A program made the position numbers and the translations under genes. Positions 34,970-47,817 of a stretch of DNA of 64,000 bases are shown here, one piece after another. A model generated the notes under the pieces. That model did not search any database. It saw only the letters and a list, made by a program, of their open reading frames with translations, and was not told the origin of the DNA. Numbering within the stretch: position 1 is the stretch's first letter; each line of letters starts with the position of its first letter. The DNA is from Blasia pusilla (lineage: Eukaryota > Marchantiophyta > Marchantiopsida > Blasiales), in the NCBI GenBank assembly GCA_050084515.1, contig CM114271.1, positions 17,546,001 through 17,610,000 on the forward strand. The letters run 5' to 3'.

Positions 34970-36475
34970 CCTGATAATGACAGATTGATTAATAAGTCAA
35001 ATCATGACTTTGATAATCGTTGGGTGGTTCCATACAATCTAATGTTATGTACTTTATTTGATTGTCATATCAATATGGAGATAACAAATAGTATCTTTGC
35101 AATAAAGTACTTTTATAAGTATGTGTACAAAGGATCTGATGCCATATTATATACCTTGTCAAATACTACATCAAGAGAGGATACTATTGATGAGACATCA
35201 TTATATCTTGATGCAAAGTATTTCGATCCCTTCTATCTTTCAAGATCTCCCAATTTTTCCTATGATATTATGTGGGACTCTAACAATATTTATATTGTAT
35301 GGTATAAAGGTAGGTTTCTTCTTCAGAAGCATGTTGGCGAATCTTCAAGTTTAGTCTACATGCAGAGCAACCAAGTATTGTGAGATTGATTGTTCATCCT
35401 CCAGACAGTCAAACGGTATATTTTCATGGGCAAGATTCATTGGGTAATATTCTGGAGCGAAGTAAGGAAACCACTCTCACTCAATGGTTTGCAACAAATG
35501 TTTCTGATTCGACTACGCGACAATATCTTTATTTGGAGTTCCCTTCTCATTACTCTTGGAATAAGAAGCAATAGCATCTGCGTAAACGTGCACAAAAAGG
35601 ATGTGGACATCCTATTTGACGTCTGTATATGACAAATCCAAGTTAACTTTCTATTCTTTGTTAAGATACAATTATTAAGGAAAAATTTGAATTACTGTTA
35701 AAATCATATTCATGCTTCCTTCCTAATACTTTTTTTAGGCTAATCCTAGCTGAAGGGGAGCGTCATTGGTTACGATTACTTCTCCATCATGTGAGAGGAG
35801 CTCAATCATATCAAGATTTGAGAACCATCGATGGTATAGTTTATCCTACCTTCAAAGAGATTGCTATTCAGATGGGACTTTTGGAGGACGATAGAGAGAT
35901 CTTTTCTTGCTTTGAAGAGGCGGTTGTCATTTGTATTGGCTATTCATTACATCTACTCTTTGCCATCAGTCTTCTATATAATACACCTTCTCTTCCGGCT
36001 ATGGTGTGGGGACATTTTTTGGTTCCATTGACAGAAGATCTTCTACATCAAAGGCGTGAGGTAATATGGATGCCTTTTGTTAAGTCAATTTTTTTCTTAT
36101 TTCTCTTATGAATATTTTAGGTACTTTATTTACGTTTTAACTTCTATATTTGTTCCTTGTAATAGAGAATTGGTATTCCAACCCTTCCATTGGATGTTCA
36201 TATTATTAATCTTGCGTTATTGGAGGTCCATTACCATCTTCAAGATCATGATAAAAGTATGGCGGACTTCCCCAACATGCCTCAACCAGATTTCAAAGCT
36301 CGTGATTTATCTATTTTCCGTCTAGAAGAGGAAGAGCTCTCCTACGATCATGATATGCTTTGTAAACGTGTGAGAGCAGGAGAGATGTCTTTAAATGATG
36401 GACAACGAGATATTTGGGAAATTATTTGTAATGCTTTTTGCGATATCTTACAAGATGCTCCACCTTATGTAAGTG
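34970..36475 (+). pseudogene. Helitron 2 Rep C-terminal half and linker
   Basis: After an intron (34,867-34,969), NRWVVPYNLMLCTLFDCHIN leads to FAIKYFYKYVYKGSD (about 35,104-35,135), which contains the catalytic Tyr motif of Helitron Rep. A stop at 35,381 is followed by RLIVHPPDSQTVYFHGQDS, TTLTQWFATNVSD and SHYSWNKKQ. From 35,740, GERHWLRLLLHHVRGAQSYQ, GIVYPTFKEIAIQMGLLED and PAMVWGHFLVPLTEDLLHQR are present. An intron follows (36,061 to about 36,165), then an exon to DAPPY before GTAAGT at 36,469. This is the standard order Rep-linker-helicase. Confidence 0.8.
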
Positions 36476-36582
36476 GATATTATGTATAGTATATTTTATT
36501 ATTATTTCATTTACTCTTTAAATTTCTTTAACTTTTATTCTTTTAAAGTGCTTTTCTGTAACAAAAAATATGGATTTTTCAG

Positions 36583-38053
36583 GCAAAACTTTTCTTTATC
36601 GATGGTCCTGGCGGAACAGGAAAAATATTTTTGTACAACCTTCTTCTTGCAATGGTACGGAGCGAGGGTCATATAGCTCTTGCAGTTGCATCTTCGGGGA
36701 TTGCCGCTTTATTATTGGATGGAGGTCGTACTGCTCATTCTCAATTCAAGATTCCTATTAAAGTACATGAAAGTTCCACTTGCAAGTAAGTCTAGATTTA
36801 AGATTTCTTTTCCTTTTATGGCATGCATATTATTGTTTTCTTCTTTGATTTATCCTTCATAAATGTTCCTCACATATTGTTTTGTTATCGATTTTCCAGC
36901 TTATCGGTCAATAGTCATATGGCCCGCCTTATACAAAAGGCGAAGTTGATCGTGTGGGATGAAGCTCCTATGACCCATTGTCACGCATTTGAGGCCGTTA
37001 ATCATATTTTCCAAGATATCATGGGTTTGATGGATCCTCGATTACGAGACTTGCCTTTTGGGGGGGAGATCGTTTTATTTGGTGGTGACTTTCGACAACT
37101 TCTTCCAATTGTTCGTCGTGGAGATCGTGCCACAGTTGTGCGTGCAACACTTAGGAGATCTCTTACTTGGTTTGACGTGAGATTATTGAAACTCACTACC
37201 AACATGAGAGTTTATACTGTACAAGGTATTAAAGAATAAACCTAATATTTCACCTTTTTCATTTCATCTGGTTTTTAATTTTATTTAATATTTACTTATT
37301 CCTTCATCTTATATTTTTTTTTCAGGATATGCACGAGAAGAGCAAGAAGCGTTTGCAACGTGGTTATTAGAGGTAGGAGAGGATCGTGTACCGTTACATT
37401 TGGACCTTGGAGAGGATTTTATACAAGTTCCGGATGCGATAATTGTTAAAACCACAAGGATCAATGATCTCATTGACATTTTTTATGGACACGATGTTCA
37501 TAAGTGGAGCGACATTGATTTCTTGAGGGGTACATCAATTTTGTCAACCAAGAATACTACTGTGGATATTATAAACGCGTAATCATGTCTCGGTTTCCAA
37601 GAGAGGTAATATTTATATTCTTGAATATCATTATTATATTTTGATTGTTGTATTGCTACATTTTTCTATCATCTCTCTTATTATTAATGATTTATTTTGT
37701 TTTTGGAGGAGCATACTTTCTTGAGTGCTGATTCTGTTTCCGACGATGAGATGAGACTTGTTTATCCAACAGAATTTTTGAATACATGTTTACCATCTGG
37801 ATTTGCATGTTTACGATTTCAACTTCCTATCCGTCCTGCTTTTGCAATGATTATTAATAATTCTCAATGTCAAACATTAGATAGAGTTGGTATTTACTTG
37901 CCCAATCCAATATTTTCTCATGGGAAATTGTATGTTGCCTTGTCAAAAATAAACTCGAAGAATTCTATTCATATTATGACAAATAATAAAAATGTTACTA
38001 ACAAAATAAATATTTACATTAGAAGTGTTATATATAATGAAGTGCTAAATTAA
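36583..38053 (+). pseudogene. Helitron 2 PIF1-type helicase with introns, near intact
   Basis: Exon 1 (36,583-36,785) has [20 protein letters not shown]: the P-loop Lys is present, but the following Thr is Ile. Exon 2 (36,899-37,226) has LIVWDEAPMTH (Walker B intact) and GGDFRQLLPIVRRGDRATVV. Exon 3 (37,326-37,605) has IDFLRGTSILSTKNTTVDII. The last exon (from about 37,709) has RPAFAMIINNSQCQTLDRV (usually KSQGQT) and LYVALSKINSKNSIHI, ending at TAA 38,051. Introns have GTAAGT- or GTATTA-type donors and T-rich acceptors. Cys for Gly in SQGQT and Ile in the P-loop suggest loss of activity. Confidence 0.85.
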
Positions 38054-38150
38054 ATTAAAATAACATTATATGTATGAAATTTTATATTAATATGCATCTT
38101 CATTTATTGGTATGGATGATATGTTTAATTTTATATATACTAAATTTTGA

Positions 38151-38178
38151 TGCCCATGCATGGCACGGACTTACTAGT
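38151..38178 (+). other. Helitron 2 3' terminus: hairpin plus CTAGT
   Basis: TGCCCATGCATGGCA can fold with a TGCC/GGCA stem, then CGGACTTA and CTAGT. Helitrons end in CTRRT after such a hairpin and insert without target duplication. Confidence 0.8.
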
Positions 38179-39452
38179 AACGTTTACTCCCAAGTTTATA
38201 AGACAGATTTAGAAATTGCAAGAACCCATAGAAACATGTGAAAGTCCAGCGGGACTTCACAAGGACGGGTTTCTAGGCTTTTAGGGAGGAAGCATTAATA
38301 GTTTTGTAATTAGTCGGTCCGTTTGCTAGCTCGCTAGCTAGTCAGTTAGTCAGCTGGATACGAGCACAGGGGGAGCAAAGGAGCAAAGCGGCCTTTAGTG
38401 ACATCCACCGGAGGAGCTTGACGTTAGGCAACAGCTGTAGAAGTGGTTGGACGCAAAAAGGCATATGGAAAGTGGACTAGTGAATCTGGGAAGTGTCATG
38501 CCATGTCATTGGGGAGGACGAAGCACTGGAGAGCTTCCTCACTCACTTTGCTTCTGGCAAAGATTTCTTGCCTGCCTTGCTTCGCTTTGCTCCGCTTGGC
38601 TTGGTTGTCGGTTTCTTGAGTAGGCCGGGTGGCTGGCTGTCTGTTAGGTGGGAGGAAAAGGAAATTCTTCTCAGGGTGTGGATCTTATTTTATTGTGTGT
38701 GCATCACATTTCGTCTGAGCATTAGGCGACTTCTTTCCATCTGTGCCGTGCTCTGAACCGCACTTCAGTACTGCCTGATTGTGTCCGCCTGAGTGAGTGA
38801 CTGTGCATCCGTCCGTCCGTCCATATGTGGGGCTGATAGTGTTCCTGTCACTGACTTTTGCATTCTATGTATGTAGCTTGGACTGATTCCATTCCTTACT
38901 GCCGCGGTTGTGGTCTTTGCCGTGGTGCTTTTTCGCCGTCTGCCGTCATAGGCTGTGTATCCATTTGGCGAGGAAGGGAAACGTGGAGGGCGATTTTGTC
39001 GAGAGCAGGAGTTGCTGTCGTGTGGTCGGTTCGGTTGGGCAGCGAGGAGCATCTGGTGTGGGGTGCTGCGAAGAACCGGGAGATCTGCAGCCAAAGACTG
39101 ATCTGCTACTGCTGCCGACTTTAGATGAGAAGGTGGGAGATGCAGAGGGTACTTCTTGGACAATAGGGGTAGTTTGGTTGGGAGTAGGGACGGAGGAGGG
39201 GTGGGGTGGGGTGGGGAGGGGAGGGGAGGGGAGGGGAGCGGGGGAAACAGGAGTAGAGAGGGCAAATGCGGAGTTACTGCCTGCCATGAGTAGCTGGAGA
39301 AAATGAAGTGGCCATACAGGGCGGATTATGGTGGGAGGTGCAGTTGAAGGTACTGCGGGATTTCAAGAGGGGAACATTAAAAACTATCGGGATTTTGCCG
39401 TGAAGGCGAACGAGGAAGTGCCCTAGAGGCTGCAACGGTGCCAGGCATCACC
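38179..39452 (+). promoter_or_regulatory. Promoter and 5' untranslated region of the DCN1-like gene
   Basis: The sequence becomes noticeably GC-richer than its surroundings from about 38,500 to the start codon. It includes CGTCCGTCCGTC near 38,810 and a G-run tract at 39,199-39,244. No other gene is convincing; the frames on both strands here have skewed low-complexity composition. The transcription start cannot be placed from sequence alone. Confidence 0.5.
39199..39244 (+). promoter_or_regulatory. G-run tract, potential G-quadruplex in the 5' region of the DCN1-like gene
   Basis: Seven or more GGGG runs separated by single T or A (GGGGTGGGGTGGGGAGGGG and onward) on the sense strand about 210 bases before the start codon. 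If transcribed it could fold as an RNA quadruplex in the 5' leader; otherwise it is a promoter DNA feature. Confidence 0.6.
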
Positions 39453-42400
39453 ATGGTGAGCACACCGCTAAATTCGCCGCATGCACTCTGGATACTTTTG
39501 AATGGTGATCTAGGGTTTCTTTCGGTCACTGACACTTGTGGAGAGTAATCAACAGAATTTGGGTGTGCTCTGCGTTCCCGTTGAATCGTAGTGTCATACG
39601 ATCCTCTCAATTCTGGAATATAGAACTTGCTACGGCAGCCTTTAGCCTATGAAGAATCCCTGCTCGACTTTCACGATGGTCAGCTGGATTAGCCGGGAAT
39701 TCCTGGATTGCTACGGCGCAATCCAAATCTTGGCTGTGTACAGAACACCGCATTGCCTTGTTTGCAACTACGTCGGCCTTATTTTGGACCAATCGCGGTT
39801 CCCGGTCGTGTTGATCTCCTTTCTTGTTCGGGAATATTATCATCGGTCAGGGTTGTGCCCGATATGGATTCTGAACTCGTACTCAGCTACAGGAGCTTTG
39901 AGAGGAGGCAGACGGCGTGTCTTTTCACCGCTACTGTGGAGGCTGTGTCTGTGAGTCCCCCACATGGAGCGTTTTACGTTCATCATTCCGTCAACTAGTT
40001 AGACTTCTCGCGAAGGAACTCTTCGGGAGACCCTGGAGCTCCTCGGATTGCCACAAATCCCACGCCGTGGCCGATGTATAGGCATATTTTGCATGAATCC
40101 TCTACGGAACGAATGAAAGAGGAAGAAGATAGAAACTTTAGTGTGGATGGGGTCCACAATTCCTGCTCTCTGTCGTTTTCCATTTGCGAGAATGGCTAAT
40201 GAATTCCGAAACTTAGTAGCTATGAAATTGTGTGGCAGAATAAACTCGGGCGTGGGCATCGAGACAAAGTTCATCAGCTTATGGCCATTGCAGGAGCAAG
40301 GTAATGAGACAATTCAAATTCCATATCTACAGTTGTCACTCCAAGAATCCCGCAGACCTAGAATTGATTATTTACATGACAGCAACCAGTGTTGTTGTGA
40401 GAAGACAAAGAAATTTCATTGTCAGGAGGCTGAAGATGTGTGACTGTGTACACGTTCTTTTGAATCATCAGTCCCTTTCAAACACTTTCACTGTCAGTCG
40501 ATTTTCCTTTCCTGAAGAGTATGCCTTCAGACATCCTCTTCAGTTTGAACCCGTGCAGTTGCATTGTCTAAGAAAATGGAACATCTCAAGATAGGATAGG
40601 ACATAGGAAAGAACAAATCATGGTAGAAAAGAACAACACAGCAGCCCTTCTGGTGTCCTCTTCTATAGATTTTATGACTATTTGGGATCTTTTAATGAGT
40701 AGCTGCAGTGACATCCAATGTAAAAGGTGTCTCTTTGGTCTTTAGGTTTTGTTTGGCTGCTGCATGGGTAAAATCTTTGGCTTCCAATCGTAACTGCTTT
40801 GTTTTGTCCATCTTCCTTCTTTTGTGGCAACTTGCACCCTTCCCAGTCTCTAGCATTGTCCAGCCGGGGTTTGAGGCCTATTGTCTCAATGGTAGTATAC
40901 AAACACTACTTAATATGTACACTCTGTGACAACTTGCTGTCATTCTGAATCATGACTGTTTTGTTCTCAACAGCCATGTCTTTGGTAACTTTTGTACTAA
41001 CTTGAAAGCTGGACATTGCAGTGAAAAAGCTGCTTTGACTGCACTGAAAGCTAGTGAATGGAACCTTGAGGGAGCTTTTGAGGTTTTCTACAACCAGCCA
41101 CCTCCAAGACCGACTACAGACCCTCGGCATCTGGAAGAACTCTATCTACGATATAAAGGTAGAATATGTGATCTAATGATCTTGAAGTGGTCAGAGTGGA
41201 TAGTTTGCTGGGTTTTGTAATTGTTATAGAAGGTAGTCTGTCTGAAAACTTTAGAGTTTGGTGAAATAACATCATGTGTGGTTCTCCCCAGTGAATGGGA
41301 CTTTGGTGTATATGTTTTGGAAGATGACCTCCAAAAATGGGTACGTGGAAAAAATGATGGGTGATGCTGATATTTGTGTGCAGATCAATATTGTGATATG
41401 ATTCTGGTTGATGGTGTCTCCCTCTTCTGTGACGACTTGCAGACTGACCCTGGAGACGTGGTTATGGTAAGCTAGGCAGATGTCATGATCTTATGTTACC
41501 CACCCCTTGTCGCTGCTTGAAAATCTGACTTCTTAGTTATGGCCTGAAGCTTTACTAGGACTATGGACATGAATGCCCTGCAATGGTGAATGGAGCCTTC
41601 AGATGGAAGGTCAGCATATAAATAGACTTCTCTATGGCTTTAGTACCCTTGCTGATTCTCCATTGGATGTTTTGTTTCGTGTAGTTGGTCATATCGTGGC
41701 ATATGAAAGCAGGTACTATGTGTGAGTTTTCCAGACAAGAATTTTTTGAAGGGCTGCAGTCTCTTGGGTATGTTGGCAGCTATCTACTGGAATAAGAGTG
41801 AATCCTTTTCAAGCCAGAGAGTATCTGATCTTTTAGTGTGATGCTAGTTCTGAAATGTGATAAGAGTTCTGTCATCCTATGTGAGGTTTTTGGTGCAGAA
41901 TGTTATTTCATTTGCAAGAGAGTGTTGTCACCTAATGTTGGAATTCTTCTTCTTGACAGAGTTGATTCTATTAACAAGTTGAAGTACTTACTTCCTTCTT
42001 TGCGGGCAGAGCTTAAAGATGAAAGTATGTTGCCAATCTATGAAGTTCTTGCACTTTTCTGGGTCCTTTGTTATTGTAACCTTATGTCTTAAATTCTTGC
42101 CCTCATGATTGTCATGAAATCTTCAAGGCTGTAAGGATAAGTCAGTTAGATAAATGCTTCGACGTAGTAATATTCCCTGGATTTAGATGCTCTATTGTCC
42201 TTAAAATAATGAAGTCATGGTAAGAGTTAGTGGAGAATATATCCAGCGTCCTTTGCAGGTTCCATGGCTCATGGTTAAACTTGCTGGAAGTACTTGCATC
42301 TAATTGATTTATTTGTTGTGTCTAAGCTTTATGAAACTTCTACTCACAGCATGCTTGTTAACTATTGTTTTTCAATTTTGGAGATGATCTTTTTGCACCC

Positions 42401-43945
42401 AGTAGTTGAGATATCTGTGGGAGGATGATGGAACTGTTTTGCTGTTCTGAGTACTTTTGGCTACAGATTGTGTTGGTGTTTCTCGGTTTCTGGGACCATA
42501 TAGACTTTCTTGTATTATCTCTAGCCGCTAGAGATAATAGAAGAAAGTGTTTGCTTTGAATTTGTATAATTATCATGTGATGTCCATAAGAATCAGAGAA
42601 TCTTGTTTAGATTTCGGCTCCTGTGTTCCACTTTGTTTTCCAATCTGCTTGATCAATGCCCTTTCTCGTAGGGTTTCTGTCCTGTGTCTGTCGCCAACCC
42701 CTAACCTGGTTGATCTGATTGTGTTCCTCATAAACCTCTTTTGTTTCTTGCATTTATCATTTCTATAAATCCTTCAAAGTGAGTTCTGAAGTCGAGCAGA
42801 ACCTTGATCTTGATCGTCTCTTTCCTTCATTGCAGACAAATTTCGTGAGATTTACAATTTTGCTTTTGCTTGGGCAAAAGAAAAGGTACAGCCTGAATTT
42901 TGGAAACTTTGTTCGTCAAACAGCCAAAATTCTATTCTTGGTATACAAGATTCGATCTATGTAGGTGGTCTTACTTCTGGTGCAGTCGTTTGGAAGAGAA
43001 GTTTTGTTGGATTGTGCATACCGGCCAATTCTTTCCTTGTGTACTGTAATGTCAGGGGCAGAAATCCTTGGCATTGGACACAGCATTGGGAATGTGGCGA
43101 TTACTCTTTGCAGAACGTCCTTGGCCATTAGTGGAGTACTGGTGCCAATTTCTACAAGTAAGTCTCAGTTACAATAGACTGAGCAGGATTAATCTGTGCC
43201 TTGAGTCTGGGAGTTATTGTGCTCCTCATCATGCTCTAAAATGCCTCCCCAATTTAACATTTGAAGGTTGTCTGAGTTACTCTCTTACTCAGTTCCTGTA
43301 AATTGTCTGCTTGAATAACAGGCTAAACACAACAAAGCTATATCGAAGGATACATGGTCGCAACTTCTCGAGTTTTCCCGAGTAAGTGCATATCGTGAGA
43401 AGAATGAAGTTTTGAATTCATGCCCTGCATTGACTGTCTTCTTGGAAGTTCTATCACAAATCGTTTCCGTATTTTATTCAAGCTTGGAGTTATGTTTCAA
43501 GTTCAATTCTAGCTGCCTTGTGGTCCATGTGAAAATACTAGGTTAGGATTGTCCCTAGGTGTCTTTCTGTGTTGTGTTTAGCATATATATATATATATAT
43601 ATATATATGCATTCAAAGTGTCATTCCTATTCACAACATAGGAAGATGCTCGACTCTTGGATGATCATACTCCTCTGAGATTGATGTTTACATTTCAGGA
43701 ATATCTGAAATTCTCCTAGAAAGCACGGTAAAGAACAGTGATGAAGGACTGCTTCATCGGATTAGATGGATTTAGTTGGGATGATAGTTGATTGGAGTTA
43801 TATACTAAATCGTGTATGGCTTGTTTTGCAGACCATCAATCCAACATTATCGGACTACGATGCAGAAGGGGCGTGGCCATATTTGATTGATGAGTTCGTG
43901 GAATACTTGTGTGAGATTGGGGTTCCACAGTCACGCAGTAGTTAG
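39453..43945 (+). CDS. DCN1-like protein (cullin neddylation cofactor), ten-exon gene
   Basis: Coding exons: 39453-39455 (ATG only), 40239-40300, 41022-41158, 41384-41466, 41685-41767, 41960-42024, 42836-42885, 43056-43157, 43322-43381, 43832-43945. All introns are GT-AG, the phases agree, and the total is 759 bases (252 residues plus stop). The N-terminus (KLGRGHRDKVHQLMAIAGAS, ALTALKASEWNLEGAFEVFY) is a UBA-like domain. The rest is the potentiating-neddylation domain (LAELKDE-type segment, FAFAWAKEKGQKSLALDTAL, LLFAERPWPLVEYWC, HNKAISKDTWSQLLEFSR, DYDAEGAWPYLIDEFVEYL). The last segment carries the Asp/Ala/Asp patch known to contact cullin. Family members help attach RUB/NEDD8 to cullins. 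Length is close to the plant homologue in Arabidopsis (about 250). Exon 1 is the least certain: the ATG sits directly before GTGAGC and no ATG is available in exon 2. Confidence 0.9.
43581..43610. repeat. (AT)n microsatellite in the last intron of the DCN1-like gene
   Basis: GC(AT)13GC, a perfect palindrome by nature, inside intron 9 (43,382-43,831). Intronic, so no effect on the coding sequence. Confidence 0.9.
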
Positions 43946-45189
43946 AATTCTTTGGCGTGCAATATCTGCAGAATTGATTCAATCCCTGTTAATTACCCAC
44001 ACTTGAATCAAAAAGCCTGAACAAAGGCGTATTGTACAGGACAAGACGATTGCCTAAGTTTTCAAGGCTAGGGCTTATATCCTTGACTGACTTTATACAG
44101 TAGAAGCCTGCATGGATTGATTGGTGTCGCTGGTTGATCCTCCAATTATTCTTGGCTGATGTGAATTTGCCTATTAATCAAAATGTGGTGGTTTAGTGAC
44201 GGTGTCACATTGCAAAATGTCATTGGAAGCTGCTACATGTCATTCAGACTGTTAGGGATGATGAGGATGGTTATTAAGTGGGTGGAATTTGACGATTAAA
44301 TGTCTAGCATTTGCGTCTCATCTTTTGTTGGGGAGCACTTATTTTTTGTGAAAATGTGTGGTCGTCTATTCTCACAGAATCAGAGGAAGTTTTCAAGTGG
44401 TGCTATGTGTCACGTAATCTTGAATTGATAACATATACGACTTAGGTGGCTGAAGACTACCCATCTGCATTCTTTGACTTTGGTCTCTACAGTAAAAGAT
44501 CCTGGTTACCTCAGGTCGGGTTCCAGAGTTCAGTTTCTGGGCGAGTGTAGGCAGGTTTCTCTTTCCTCTATCAGTAGCTGGTTCGACAGTGATAAACTGG
44601 AGCGAGACTTCCTTGAACCCACCAATACACAGACAACGAATCAAGAGGTTGTTTCTTGATTTCAAGGGATCGAGGATTGGATGTTAGTTGTGGCCTGTCT
44701 GAGATATCGGGCATTTTTGACACGTTTGACCCCAAACTAAAGAGCTAAGGAGTGTTGCTAGTACTACTGCAAGAACCGGAAATTTTGCGGCCACATTTCC
44801 TACAGTTTACTTCCAGTACGTACAAACGTCTCATGACTACATTGGATATGCTTTGACTGCATCTGGATGTCCAACGAGGGTTGGGGTTGCGGTTCAACTT
44901 CACTCCTAGTTCTATGTACTCTCCATCTATCTCAATTATGGGTTTGAGCTCTACTCACATGTGTTTGTGCACATTTTCTTCGCTGCTTTTGTCGTAGCAA
45001 GCAAAATAGGGATCGCCTATGTCGACCACCCTATCCAGAAAGTGCCTGATAAGGAGAGGTAATCGTCTACTATCTGGACAGCGATAGGAAATGTATCAAC
45101 GAGATCTCATGCATTGATTTCAAATCGCCGTCTGTGACGAAAATAAAAACTACATGATATTCATAGTGTGTATAAATATACACCTATCA
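43946..45189 (+). other. 3' region of the DCN1-like gene and following non-coding DNA
   Basis: No second gene found. The first few hundred bases are presumably the 3' untranslated region; no clear polyadenylation signal could be singled out. Frames of 60-90 residues on both strands at 44,390-44,665 overlap each other and show no domain. Confidence 0.4.
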
Positions 45190-45690
45190 AGATACGGATT
45201 ACAGTATCAACGTAATGACAGAAGTAGCCAACCTTGATAGGGTAGGAGAGAGGACAGCGTGGATATCTCACAAAAGATTTTCTTGCTTAAGATATGAAAG
45301 CATCAAGGCCATCGTATGCTTAAGATTACCTAAAGCATATGGCACATTGATGGCAATTTGGGAAAAAGTGCATATCGTATCGATGGAGTGACACAAGTAT
45401 CCAACTTTGGTAGGTCAGAAGATGGAGGAAAGCCTGCTTCAACTCTCACAATAGATTTCTTTTCTAATGGTTAACTTTTCCAATATTTGAACACATAGCA
45501 CTTTGATGGGAGTTTGGAAGAGGGTGCTCGCAGTATCAAGGGAATGACATAACTAGCCAACTTTGGTAGGGTAGGAGGACAGCCTGGTTTAACTTTCACA
45601 ATAGATGTCTTTGCTTATGGTTAACTTTTCTAATACTTAGCACTTTTACATCAAAGGGCAAATAGCATTTTGATGGCATTTTGCAAGAGG
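45190..45690. repeat. Three diverged tandem repeats of about 160-180 bp
   Basis: Units begin near 45,190, 45,371 and 45,528. Each holds, in order: (G/C)TATCAA or GTATCGATG, then GTGACA or ATGACA, AGCCAAC(C/T)TTG-(A/G)TAGGGTAGG or its variant, GGACAGC(G/C)TG, a CACAA(A/T)AGAT(T/G)T segment, and GCA(C/T)(A/T)TTGATGG with GCAA or GGAA after it. The later units are closer to each other than to the first. Confidence 0.7.
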
Positions 45691-47817
45691 ATGCTTACTC
45701 TTAGTTCATTCTACCACTTCCCTTGGCACTAGTGACCTTGGTATTGTGTGAAATGCTTTCTTGAAGTGTACATAACATGTATCCTTGCTTGGATTTCAGC
45801 TCGAATGTTTCCCCCATGAATAACCGAATTGTTAGAGGTAGTTGAGGGTATCATGTAATCCAAGGAAAGTGAGTGAGATACGAATTTTGTTACAATGGAA
45901 AGAGATCTCAAGGAAAGATTCTCGTAAAGATTAAAAAAGAAAAAAGAAGGAATGTTGTTTTAGTTAAAGCTCAAAAGAATGACCATATATGAATGTTGGT
46001 GACGTAACCTAGGGCATGCTCAAGAAGTAATAGAAAATACTTCGAATTATTTGTGATAAATGGAAAAAAGTTTGTTTGACATCAAGTTTTGATTATGAAA
46101 AAGTGGATAAGTTTCTCTCCAATTTTGGAGATAGGAACTTTTGGTTATGGAAAAAAGGAAAAGCTCAAGAAAAAGAAAAGGGAAAGCAAGAAAAAGACAG
46201 CGAAAAACAAAAAATTGGGATGTCACGATCACACAATGTTTTTGACCTTTTAAGAGTTATTTTCCATAATAATAATACAAGTCTACACCATTAAAGTGAC
46301 ATACATTTTCGTGCAAGAAGAAAAAGTCTAATGTAGAAGGTTAAGACCTTCTACAATAGACCCACATCTTCTTTCCTTTTCTAGGTTATTTATGCTTTGT
46401 TAAGAGAACATGGAGAAATTTTTATGGATGTATTAGACACGTGTGCATATATTGGTATGAAGTAGCACACAAAGGTCTTGGAGTTGCTGAAAATACCGTT
46501 CATATCTATGTGTGCATAAGATGATAGATGCCTTAGCACATTTATTTGTTTGAACTTAAATTTGGTGCCATGGTTCCATGAGATTTTATTAGTCTTTGGT
46601 CTTTATGAATAGTTGTTTCACTTCAATTTTCAACCCTGTTCCATAGTTAAGTTTTTTTTTTCATTTATGTTTACTATCAATATAATATTTCCCATGCATC
46701 TTTTTTAGGAATCTAAAATTATTTATCGACTTCGCATTATCAAAGAAATTTTGATAAAGTTCATGAAGGGAGTTTTTGACCTATTTTATTTATCATAAAG
46801 TACCCAAATTAACCTTCCATCATTGGATTTTTTAGTGGTTATCTTCAACGGTTGGAATAATTTTTTCCTTATATTGGATGAAAATTTCAAATAGTATGTA
46901 CTGTGATTATACTAACATGGAACTATGTAAGTGCTTTGCATCTCTTTTGTATAAGATTTTCTTCCTAGTAGTAAGAATGCTCATAAAATACACTAGCATC
47001 CCTTTAACACATGTTACATTTCTCGAGCCGTAGATATGTTTCCAAGCTTTGAAAACATGAAAAAAAATTTATTTAAAAAAAATATGATCATCTCAAGAGA
47101 CAAAAAATTCCAACTCTTGAAAAGCAAGAGACATGTCATCATTTCATTATGACGATTCAACCTTTTTACAATATTCTTTCCATGTTAATAATTAGCCTCC
47201 CTTCTTTCAATTACCATATAGATAAATCAAAGCTATAGAAGCCCCTAGTCCGAGCCTAACTATTATGTGTTTTTTTTTATCATAGTGTATATGAGATGTA
47301 GTTTTGAAGGGAAAAATAAATCAAAATATAATGTATGCTACTATTTGAGAAAGGAGGGTTACTATGTGGGGAAAATATTTTCTAAGTCTAACCCCACATT
47401 TCTAATAAAAGGAAATAGGGGGGGTGTGGCCATCCACATTTTGGCCCGTTTTTGGCCAATTTTCATCTCGTTTCGAATTGCCCTATTCTCGACAAGATTT
47501 TTAAGAAATTAGCAATGACATGTCGACTCATGATGGATAAGTTGTAGTTGGATAGTATTGTGCCAACCTAAAATAATATGAGGGATCCATCATGACGAAC
47601 CACAACAAAGTGATGGAGGTGGTGACACACACACGAATGCTTCTTGGTAGGTCGACACCAAAATATGGGAGATTTGACTTGATATTCCTAGAGAAATTGA
47701 TGATGTATAAGATGCGGGACCATGCAAAGTAGTTAGTGTTGATAGTGCAAAGGAGTGATGGTGCACATGTTCTGGTTAACCATTCAACTTCTATCCTACA
47801 ATTGTCTTTTGTCATTA
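45691..47817. other. AT-rich non-coding DNA
   Basis: No gene, RNA or mobile element recognised on either strand. The longest open frames (for example 46,076-46,294 and 47,267-47,512 plus, 47,528-47,815 minus) show no conserved motif and are Lys- or Phe-rich as expected of AT-rich noncoding sequence. Confidence 0.45.

Noticed and set aside
38765-39306. Proline-rich minus-strand and Gly/Arg-rich plus-strand frames near the DCN1-like promoter
   Set aside because: They overlap on opposite strands and derive from the G-run tract and GC-rich 5' region; no domain and no splice or start context.
46076-46294. Lys/Glu-rich 72-residue frame
   Set aside because: AT-rich sequence, short, no homologue recognised and no neighbouring exon signals.
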